Origin: Streptomyces nymphaeiformis
Lineage (GTDB): Bacteria; Actinomycetota; Actinomycetes; Streptomycetales; Streptomycetaceae
Length of the DNA stretch: 64,000 nucleotides
Assembly: GCF_014203895.1 (NCBI RefSeq)
Contig: NZ_JACHJY010000008.1
Coordinates: 434,001-498,000 of the forward strand
Direction of reading: 5' to 3'
Below are positions 8,401 to 14,684 of the stretch, in pieces. A program made the position numbers and the translations under genes. The notes under the pieces are model-generated. The model did not search any database, was not told the origin of the DNA, and saw only the letters and a program-made list of their open reading frames with translations. The stretch's first letter is position 1, and each line of letters begins with the position of its first letter.

Positions 8401-10859
8401 TCCTCGGCGAGCTGCTCGTCGGCCACCCCGGAGGACAACAGCAGGTCCACGGAGGCCTCGTGGTCCAGCTCGGTCAGCTCCATCGTGCGCGGGGTCAGGA
8501 CCCTGGCCGGATGGTCGATCGGCGCGCGCCCGCAGACGACGAACCGCAGTCGCGAGTAGGCCGCCCGCAGGGCCGTCCAGACGGCCCACATGCGGGCCAT
8601 GACGGGGGAGCCCCGGTACTGCGCCTCCTCGAAGGAGTCGACGACCACGAGCAGCGGCGGGCGCTGCTCGCCGGGCGCGGGACGGACGGCCTCGGCGACC
8701 AGGGACGCGGCCCGGTGGGCGAGCTCCTGCTCGCGGGCGCTGGCCCGGGCGTGGAAGTCGGAGGAGTAGTCGCGGCCGAGCGTCGCCCGGGTGCCGGCCA
8801 GCTGGGAGAGCTCGTCGAGCTCGTTGCGTTCGGCGCGCTGGAGCGCCGCCGTCCGCTCGCACTCGTCGGCGAGCTCCTCGAACGCGGCGCGGTGGGACGG
8901 GTGGTGGACGCCGAGCTGCCGGGCCGTCTCCGCGATCACGGTGGCGGGTTCGTGGACGGAGAGCGTGGGGCGCGCGAAGTCGATGTGGGCGAAGGGGAAC
9001 GCGCCGGGTCCCGCGGCGGCGAGCGCGTCGATGAGGAACTTGGCGAGCAGGGTGCTCTTGCCGATGCCGCCGACGCCGTGGATCAGGACGGGCGGCTCCG
9101 CCGGCTCCTCGGGCAGCGCCAGGTACGCGTGCAGGGCGTCGAGCTCGGCGGTGCGGCCGTGGAAGGTGCCCCGGACGAGCCGGCGCATCGGCTGGAGCAG
9201 CCGGGCCTGCTCCAGGCGGTGCTGCACCTCGTCGACCTCGGGCAGCCCGGTCACTCCCGGCACCCGGCTCAGCCAGAGCGTGGCCTGGAGGGAGTCGGAG
9301 AGCACCTCGACCTCGTCCCGGCCGGCCTCCGGCGGCGGCAGACCCGCGCCCGTGAGCAGGGCGAGCGCGGTGCGTTCCGGTCCGGGGCCCTCGGGCCGCA
9401 GGCCGATGTTGGCCCGTAGGGCGTCACGCGCGGCACCGGGGCCCGCGAGGCCCGCCAGGGCCGCGTCCCGTACCTCGGGCTTGAGCACCCACACCGTGGC
9501 CCCGGGCGCCGGCAGGGCCGTGCAGTCGTCGACGAGCTCCAGGACGGCCCGCCCGGTGGCCTGCTCCTCGCCGGGGAGCCGCAGCCCCGCGGGGTCGAAC
9601 TCCCGGAGCAGGCAGGCGGCCTCGCGGTAGGAGCGGCGCAGATCGGGCAGCGCGGCGGCGGGGGCGGCGAGGCTGGTGCGCAGCGCGTCGCGCAGCACGT
9701 GACCGGCCTCGCCCGGCGGCGGAGACGTCGGCGGCAGCGCCCGGTGGAGCCGTACGACGTCCTCCACGGCCGTGCACAGGCGTCGCATGTGACTGTCGCC
9801 GTTCGACGGGGACTCGACGGCCCGGAGCACCTCGGCCACGGCCGTCTCCGTCAGCTCTCCGACGGTCGCCTCCTGTCCGGCGGGGACGGTGTCGGCGAAG
9901 AACTCCCGGAAGAACACGCGGAGATCGCCCTCGTCGGCGAGGCGGGTCGTGTCGCGGCACTCGTTCTTGCGGATCTCGTACGGGAGCTGCCGCATCGTCG
10001 TCGCGTAGCCGAGCAGGACCAGGCGCGGCACGGTGTCGGCGCGGACCGGGGTGTGCTCGTAGATCGCCCGCGCCAGGACGCCGATGCAGTCCCACACGTC
10101 CGAGTGCGGGTCGAGCCGGTCGCAGTCGTCGAGGACCAGCCAGAAGCGCTCCTCGGCGGCGGTCGCCCGGGCGACGATCCGGTGCGCCACGTCCTCGAAA
10201 CAGGGCAGTGGATCGTTCAACCGTGTCGGGTTCAACGGAAGCCGGTCCTCCTCGGGACCGGCCACGAAGGCCGAGAGCCGATCCATCAGCCGCGCCGCCG
10301 TCGACGTCCGGGAGAGCGTGACCCGGACCGGCCGGAAGTCGCAGTGCTGGCCGAGGTGGCGGATCAGCTCGTACGTGTAGGAGCGGCCGCTGTCCGGCGG
10401 CCCGTCGACCACGAGGACCGTCTGCTCCGGGTCGGCCAGGAAGCCCCGGAGCTTCTCGCGCAGCTCGCTCCGGTCCAGGAACACCTCCGTGCCGTGCTTC
10501 AGGAGCGTGCTGAGGAACGGGTCCCCGGGCGAACGGCGCAGCCGCTCGTCCTCCCGCAGCCGGGTCAGCAGGTTCCGGGCCTCCGCGCCCTGCTCGAAGC
10601 CGTGCGGGTCGTCGATGGCGGCCAGCGCGTCGAGACCGGCGAGCACGGAGAGCAGCCGGCGCTGGTGGGCGATGTCCCGGCGGGCCGCGGCGACCACGAG
10701 CAGGGCGTTCCGGTCGGGGTCCGGGGTGAGCGGCAGGTCCTCGACGAAGTCGGCCGGAAGGCCCGCGCGCAGTAGCCGACCGCGTGGCTCGGGGGTGTCG
10801 AGGAGGTGGTCCCGCACCCAGCTGGCGACGAGCCCCCACTCCGTCTCGGTGAGCGGCAT
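5436..10859 (-). CDS. Multidomain STAND-type double NTPase with TPR region and C-terminal trypsin domain
   Basis: The 1807-residue protein reads as follows. Residues 1-85 are a small helical domain resembling effector-associated adaptor domains. A first P-loop NTPase follows, with a variant Walker A GPPDSGRS at about 153-160 and LVLDDCD at about 241-247. A second, NACHT/NB-ARC-like NTPase has a canonical GVGGIGKS at about 595-602 and VVVDSFEE near 740. TPR-like alpha-helical repeats run to about 1390, then a Pro/Arg/Gly-rich linker. A second adaptor-like domain lies near 1480-1560, and a trypsin domain carries His about 1603, Asp about 1660 and Ser about 1731 (GSSGSP). This is the build of a sensor ATPase wired to a protease effector. 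There is no signal peptide. It is upstream of and coupled to protease 1; the nuclease gene precedes it by 169 bp. Confidence 0.9.
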   Translation of the reverse strand: MPLTETEWGLVASWVRDHLLDTPEPRGRLLRAGLPADFVEDLPLTPDPDRNALLVVAAARRDIAHQRRLLSVLAGLDALAAIDDPHGFEQGAEARNLLTRLREDERLRRSPGDPFLSTLLKHGTEVFLDRSELREKLRGFLADPEQTVLVVDGPPDSGRSYTYELIRHLGQHCDFRPVRVTLSRTSTAARLMDRLSAFVAGPEEDRLPLNPTRLNDPLPCFEDVAHRIVARATAAEERFWLVLDDCDRLDPHSDVWDCIGVLARAIYEHTPVRADTVPRLVLLGYATTMRQLPYEIRKNECRDTTRLADEGDLRVFFREFFADTVPAGQEATVGELTETAVAEVLRAVESPSNGDSHMRRLCTAVEDVVRLHRALPPTSPPPGEAGHVLRDALRTSLAAPAAALPDLRRSYREAACLLREFDPAGLRLPGEEQATGRAVLELVDDCTALPAPGATVWVLKPEVRDAALAGLAGPGAARDALRANIGLRPEGPGPERTALALLTGAGLPPPEAGRDEVEVLSDSLQATLWLSRVPGVTGLPEVDEVQHRLEQARLLQPMRRLVRGTFHGRTAELDALHAYLALPEEPAEPPVLIHGVGGIGKSTLLAKFLIDALAAAGPGAFPFAHIDFARPTLSVHEPATVIAETARQLGVHHPSHRAAFEELADECERTAALQRAERNELDELSQLAGTRATLGRDYSSDFHARASAREQELAHRAASLVAEAVRPAPGEQRPPLLVVVDSFEEAQYRGSPVMARMWAVWTALRAAYSRLRFVVCGRAPIDHPARVLTPRTMELTELDHEASVDLLLSSGVADEQLAEDLVDRIGGHPLSLKLAARTAVAIGADSPSLGELLRGLPSRRRYFDRQVDQMLIQGTLYDRLLNHIAEDDVRALVQAGLALRFITPDLIREVLAGPAGLVVDSAGEARRLYGLLTSRADLMESAGPEAIRHRDDLRAIMLRLSDSARTDLMRAVDRRAVAYYAAREGPRDRAEEIYHRLRLGENPRTVEARWEPGVAPYLGGSAHREMSHRSAAFLLGRIGGHVPDQIMTEADQEDWELIAAREVEDLLTQGYVEAAGQRLSERRPWTPCSRLHALLAETLARSGRTAEAREGAQRAVDRAEEAGCAETQLELLQLSARLAQDSGAFAEADRDLQEAEEIASGLGLRHESLGVLVARSRLAALADVDAAPAEERLARTLRGMPDADLARQPSLARTAAAAAYRADPRLLEHTLRLVGLPVDEETVVTELARWIDAALTDQPGLRVPLTRILESAAGSEGSPGGDRPDLERIERDLREARRRGTLDSVARQALTLRDGSGDLLLGVASAMDAGPAPRGAGTPPPPPPGEDLRDGYGAEPGPGAPPPAAADEGDGAERRLRLHVRRGRTGARPRRGGTGRWTRSRPGGTGLWTRPPPTAAGAALRKVPFLPQPELVRVRNAAMEAGLADRSLRQALLKGIPGYFTAELEPLDDPLEQTHADLDAMNQVERLLDGLVPLEIWLHNALEQTHEPGPRAVLQGALDTVARAITGEAELPAEMMPGEMKEEIVLQDDTVPYEFLHGGIRAGASVALLRIPPYESGEPLLPAYPHGGTGWMIAPGLLITNHHVVMARSWEAGVRPYVSDTDLRLQALMSRSRFDFVENAAAAPEATAGELAAWDATLDYAIVRLSADQEERPTLRISTRPLLVRERQRVPVNIIQHPGGLPKRVALRNNLVYRADEHDILYFTDTRGGSSGSPVCLDDWTVVGLHRGTRKVDEVEFQGARTRFVNVGTQMSGILAHLREFRPELYAEIMASQSGRPARGEPNAKPR

Positions 10860-11028
10860 ACCGCACCTGCCCGGCGCTCTGCGCGCAGCGCCGGTCGCTC
10901 CGGCGCCGGACCTGACGAGATCAGTCGTGACCGGACGTGACCGGTCGAGGCCAGACGAACTGGCTGATCCCTCTCATCGTTTCACCGGCCGGGAACGGTC
11001 GCAATCGCTGCCCCGGGGCCCGCCGGGG

Positions 11029-11952
11029 TCACGGGTGCAGCACCATGTCCGCGTACGACTCCAGGCGCCGCCAGCGCTCCTCCGGAGCACGGAACACCGG
11101 CATCACGTCCACGTCCGGCAGCGGACCGAACTCCAGTTCCGTGATCTCCGCGACGTCCGAGACCGGCACCTGGTACGTCCGGAACGGGCCCAGCGGCGGC
11201 GGCGCACCGGCCGTCGCCCCGGCGAGGGCCCGCTCCGCGTCCCGACTCAGGTCGGGGCTCTGGTCGAGGACGTACGCGGCGGCGGCGAGCGCCCCGTCCT
11301 GGATGAACGCGGCCACCTTCCAGAACCGCATCGGCACCTGGAGCCCCCGGTAGGGCGGATCGGAGTCCTGGAGCACCGGGCCCGTGAGGACCGCGAGCTT
11401 CCGGTCGTACTCGGCGGCGTGGTCGAGCAGATAGTTCTCCAGGCCCTGCCAGAGCTCCCTGCCCTGGTTGAAGACGTCGGCCTGGGGCGCGGCGTTGGTG
11501 AAGTGGAAGGTGTCCGTATTGGCCAGGGAGGCCACGGCCGGGGCGCCCCAGACCGGGTCGAGCCGGCGGACCAGATGGCCCCGGTCGAGGCTGTTGTTCC
11601 GGTAGATCTCCTCGCCGGCCTGCTGCTCCTCCGGCAGCCGGGGATCGAACTCCCAGACGTCCTCCCGGGGCACGTCCTCCAGGAGCTGACCCCCCTCGAT
11701 GCAGACCGCGGTCGACGCCGCGAGCCGCCGGTCGGGCCGGAAGACCACGGTGAAGTGGGTGTACGGCAGGATCACCGTCTCGACCGTGTTCCGGACCGGG
11801 AGTGCCAGCGGCACGACGGGGCCGAGGAAGGTCTCGTCGTAGCCGGTCCGGCCGGCGAGGGCGGCACGGCGGGCACCGGGCGAGGCGGGAGGGGACGGAG
11901 GGCCGGAGGAGAGCGGGGGATCGGAGGAGAGCGGGGGATCGGAAGGATTCAT
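11029..11952 (-). CDS. DNA/RNA non-specific endonuclease (NUC1 / beta-beta-alpha-metal family)
   Basis: The 307-residue protein carries the family signature DRGHLVRR, with the catalytic His at about 126, followed by a TFHFTNAAPQ block and a Gln-rich LWQGLENYLL helix containing the metal-site Asn environment. The ATG at 11952 is preferred; frames extending further upstream overlap the divergent caspase gene. The first 20 residues contain a twice-repeated SSDPPL unit and there is no secretion signal. This suggests an intracellular nuclease rather than a scavenging exonuclease. It is first in the leftward gene set nuclease, STAND protein, protease and is divergent from the caspase gene. Confidence 0.9.
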   Translation of the reverse strand: MNPSDPPLSSDPPLSSGPPSPPASPGARRAALAGRTGYDETFLGPVVPLALPVRNTVETVILPYTHFTVVFRPDRRLAASTAVCIEGGQLLEDVPREDVWEFDPRLPEEQQAGEEIYRNNSLDRGHLVRRLDPVWGAPAVASLANTDTFHFTNAAPQADVFNQGRELWQGLENYLLDHAAEYDRKLAVLTGPVLQDSDPPYRGLQVPMRFWKVAAFIQDGALAAAAYVLDQSPDLSRDAERALAGATAGAPPPLGPFRTYQVPVSDVAEITELEFGPLPDVDVMPVFRAPEERWRRLESYADMVLHP

Positions 11953-12111
11953 ACGATGTAAGTACCGCGTGGAGGGGGTCGCGCTCGGCACGGGACCGCA
12001 GGCCACTCGATCAGCCGCCCCGGCGTCCCCGGGAGACCGGCCGCCCGGCATCCCGGGCCCCCGGCCGTCCCCCGCCCCGGCATCCCTCCCTTCCGCACCA
12101 GGAGGCACCCC
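11953..12111. promoter_or_regulatory. Shared divergent promoter region, nuclease / caspase
   Basis: This 159-bp gap separates the starts of the leftward nuclease-STAND-protease set and the rightward caspase, so it must hold both promoters. An AGGAGGCACCCC ribosome binding site precedes the caspase ATG. I see no strong palindrome that would name a regulator. Confidence 0.6.
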
Positions 12112-12921
12112 ATGGCCACCGGACTCTCCCTGCACGTCGGACTGAACCAGGTCGACCCCGCCCGGTACGAGGGCTGGGACGGCACCCTGAACGCCTGCGA
12201 GAACGACGCCCACGACATGGCGCGGCTGGCCAGGACCGCGGGCTTCGAAGCCACCACCCTGCTCACCCCGGACGGCACGACCGCCAACATCACCTCCGTG
12301 CTCCACGAGGCCGCCGCCCGGCTGGTCGCGGGCGACATCCTGCTCTTCACCTACTCGGGCCACGGCGGCCAGGTCCCCGACGTCACCGGCTCCGACGACG
12401 AACCCGACGCACTCGACGAGACCCTCGTCCTCTACGACCGCCAGTTCCTCGACGACGAGGTGGCGCAGGCCTTCCGCGCCTTCGCCGACGACGTACGGAT
12501 CGTCGCCCTCCTCGACTGCTGCCACAGCGGCAGCAGCATCGAACTCCCCGGCGGAGGCCCGGACGAGAGCACGGGCCGCTACATGCCGGAGCCGCGGCAG
12601 CGGCAGCTCTACGAGCGCGACCGGCCCTATCTCGAAGAGCTCCAGCGGACCCTGGCGAAGGACGCCCCCGCCGACGGGAGGGGACACGACGCGCTGCTCG
12701 TCTCGGCCTGCCAGGACAACCAGGTCGCCTCCGACGGCGACGTCAACGGCGCCTTCACCGGGGCCCTGCTCCAGGTGTGGGACGAGGGCTCGTTCCGGGG
12801 CGACTACCGCACCTTCCACCGGCACATCCAGCACCGGCTGCCCCCGAGCCAGAGCCCGAACCTCTACGTGACCGGCACGCCGTCGCCGGACTTCCTGAAC
12901 CAGCGGCCGTTCACCGTCTGA
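12112..12921 (+). CDS. Caspase-family (metacaspase-like, C14) protease
   Basis: The 269-residue protein has the caspase-hemoglobinase p20 core: an N-terminal beta strand and GLN...DGTLNACENDA helix, the catalytic His84 in YSGHGGQ and the catalytic Cys137 in LLDCCHSGS. It is mostly a bare catalytic domain with no transmembrane segment. Caspases of this type cut substrates after basic residues, and in bacteria they often serve as effectors of STAND-linked defence or cell-suicide systems. Here it is divergent from nuclease, STAND and trypsin genes, which supports that reading by context only. Confidence 0.92.
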   Translation: MATGLSLHVGLNQVDPARYEGWDGTLNACENDAHDMARLARTAGFEATTLLTPDGTTANITSVLHEAAARLVAGDILLFTYSGHGGQVPDVTGSDDEPDALDETLVLYDRQFLDDEVAQAFRAFADDVRIVALLDCCHSGSSIELPGGGPDESTGRYMPEPRQRQLYERDRPYLEELQRTLAKDAPADGRGHDALLVSACQDNQVASDGDVNGAFTGALLQVWDEGSFRGDYRTFHRHIQHRLPPSQSPNLYVTGTPSPDFLNQRPFTV

Positions 12922-12947
12922 GCGGACCGAGGCCCGAAAACAACAGA

Positions 12948-12974
12948 GGCAAGGAGGGAAGACCTCTCCTTGCC
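12948..12974. terminator. Hairpin after the caspase gene
   Basis: A 9-bp perfect inverted repeat, GGCAAGGAG and CTCCTTGCC with a nine-base loop, begins 26 bases after the caspase stop. There is no T-run, so it is a moderate terminator candidate. It also borders the rox control region and may be part of it. Confidence 0.5.
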
Positions 12975-12995
12975 ACTCTCAAGGTATAGCGCACA

Positions 12996-13018
12996 GGGGG
13001 CCTTGCGGCAAGGCCCCC
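12996..13018 (+). promoter_or_regulatory. Rifamycin-associated element (RAE)-like palindrome upstream of rox
   Basis: The palindrome has arms GGGGGCCTTGC and GCAAGGCCCCC around a single G. The core CCTTGCGGCAAGG matches, from memory, the 19-bp inverted repeat reported in front of rifamycin-inactivation and protection genes in actinomycetes (rph, rox, helR and others). It ends 56 bases before a Rox-like start codon. A possible -10 box TATAGC at 12985-12990 lies just upstream, which would place transcription initiation at or near the palindrome. The match plus the neighbour gene makes it a control element rather than a simple terminator. Confidence 0.75.
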
Positions 13019-13074
13019 TTCCTGACGCAGAATCTCCGCTCGAAGCAAGGAACTGCGGAAACGGGGCGTACTGA

Positions 13075-14502
13075 ATGTTTGACGTGATCGTGGTCGGCGG
13101 CGGACCGACCGGCCTGATGCTCGCGAGCGAACTGCGGCTGCACGACGTGCGCGTGGTCGTCCTGGAGAGGCTCGCCGAGCCGACGAAGGAGTCCCGGGGG
13201 CAGGGCCTGCACGCCCGCAGCGTCGAGATGATGGACCAGCGGGGCCTCCTGGAGCGGTTCACCGCGGTCAGCGAGAGGTTCTCGGTCGGCGGCCTCTACG
13301 GCGGCGTGATGAAGCCGTGGCCCGAGCGGCTCGACACGGCCCACCCGTACGGCCTCGCCACCCCGCAGCCGGTCACCGAGCGGCTGCTGAACGAGCGCGC
13401 CCTCGAACTCGGCACGGAGATCCGGCGCGGCACCGAAGTGGTCGGCGTCGCACAGGACGAGGACGGCGTGACCGTCACCCTCGCGGACGGCACCGAGCTG
13501 CGCTCGCGCTACCTCGCGGCGTGCGACGGCGGCCGCAGCACGGTCCGCAAGCTGCTCGGCGTGGCCTTCCCCGGCGAGCCCGCCACCGTCGAGACGCTCC
13601 TCGGCGACATGGAGGCGACCGCCGACGAGGAGACGATCGCCGCCGCCGTCGCGGAGGTCCAGAAGACCCAGCTGCGGTTCGGCCTCAAGGCCCTCGGGGA
13701 CGGCACGTACCGCGTCATCGTGCCCGCCGACGGGGTGGCCGAGGACCGCACGGTCGCGCCGACCCTCGACGACTTCAAGACCCGGCTGCGGGCCTTCGCC
13801 GGCACCGACTTCGGCGTCCACTCGCCGCGCTGGCTGTCCCGCTTCGGCGACGCCACCCGGCAGGCCGAGCACTACCGGGTCGGCCGGGTGTTCCTGGCCG
13901 GCGACGCGGCCCACGTCCACCCGCCGACCGGCGGCCAGGGCCTCAACCTCGGCATCCAGGACGCGTTCAACCTCGGCTGGAAGCTGGCCGCCGCGGTCGC
14001 CGGCTGGGCGCCCGAGGGGCTGCTCGACACGTACGAGTCCGAAAGGCACCCGGTCGGGGCCCGCGTGGTGGAGAACACCCGCGCGCAGATGACGCTGCTC
14101 GGCACCGACCCCGGGGCGACGGCGCTGCGCAAGCTCCTCTCGGAGCTGATGGAGTTCGAGGAGGTCAACCGGTACGTGACCGGCCTGATCACCGCCGTCG
14201 ACGTCCGCTACGACCTCGGCGAGGGCCACGAACTCCTCGGCCGGCGGCTGCGGGACCTGACGCTGAAGCGGGGACGGCTGTACGAGCTGACGCACGGCGG
14301 CCGCGGTCTGCTGCTGGACCAGACGGGCCGGCTCTCGGCGGAGGGCTGGGCGGACCGCGTCGACCACGTCGTCGACGTCAGTGAGGAACTGGACGCCCCC
14401 GCCGTACTGCTGAGGCCGGACGGCCACGTCGTCTGGGTGGGCGAGGACCAGGAGAACCTGGCCGGCGTCCTGCGGGAGTGGTTCGGCACGCCCACGGCCT
14501 GA
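13075..14502 (+). CDS. rox: Rifamycin monooxygenase (Rox-like FAD-dependent aromatic hydroxylase)
   Basis: The 475-residue protein begins with the FAD-binding DVIVVGGGPTGLMLA, then has CDGGRSTVRK (about residues 150-160) and the second FAD motif AGDAAHVHPPTGGQGLNLG near 280-300, followed by a thioredoxin-like C-terminal domain. The whole chain closely resembles Streptomyces Rox, including the LDTAHPYGLATPQPVTERLL region and the VDHVVDVSEELDAPAVLLRP end. Rox uses NADPH and O2 to hydroxylate and linearise rifamycins, giving resistance. The RAE-like palindrome just upstream supports rifamycin induction. Other phenolic substrates are possible. Confidence 0.87.
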   Translation: MFDVIVVGGGPTGLMLASELRLHDVRVVVLERLAEPTKESRGQGLHARSVEMMDQRGLLERFTAVSERFSVGGLYGGVMKPWPERLDTAHPYGLATPQPVTERLLNERALELGTEIRRGTEVVGVAQDEDGVTVTLADGTELRSRYLAACDGGRSTVRKLLGVAFPGEPATVETLLGDMEATADEETIAAAVAEVQKTQLRFGLKALGDGTYRVIVPADGVAEDRTVAPTLDDFKTRLRAFAGTDFGVHSPRWLSRFGDATRQAEHYRVGRVFLAGDAAHVHPPTGGQGLNLGIQDAFNLGWKLAAAVAGWAPEGLLDTYESERHPVGARVVENTRAQMTLLGTDPGATALRKLLSELMEFEEVNRYVTGLITAVDVRYDLGEGHELLGRRLRDLTLKRGRLYELTHGGRGLLLDQTGRLSAEGWADRVDHVVDVSEELDAPAVLLRPDGHVVWVGEDQENLAGVLREWFGTPTA

Positions 14503-14515
14503 TGGTGTGCGTTGC

Positions 14516-14560
14516 CCCGGAGGGGCGGGGTCCGGTCGGCCGGGACCCCGCCCCTCCGGG
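14516..14560. terminator. Strong bidirectional terminator between rox and the LAL gene
   Basis: A perfect stem of about 18 bp (CCCGGAGGGGCGGGGTCC pairing with its complement) has a short loop and lies between two convergent genes. There is no long T-run, as is usual in Streptomyces. Confidence 0.85.
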
Positions 14561-14684
14561 CGCTTCGGCGCGGGCCTGTCGTGTGCTGGGCCTCGGGGGG
14601 TGCGGGGTGTCCGGACCCGGCCGGAGGGGGCGGTCGTGCGGGTGCCGGGCGGGACGGCTGCCGGGGGCGGCGTACCGTCACACG

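Noticed and set aside
4452..9419. Very long + strand open frame (1655 codons) opposite the protease and STAND genes
   Set aside because: It is an antisense shadow of high-G+C coding DNA: its product is Arg/Gly/His/Leu/Val-rich with no motif, while the minus strand carries full catalytic motifs.
12996..13018. Palindrome read as a simple terminator of the caspase gene
   Set aside because: There is no T-run, the sequence matches the RAE core, and it sits in the rox leader; a separate hairpin at 12948 serves the caspase gene better.
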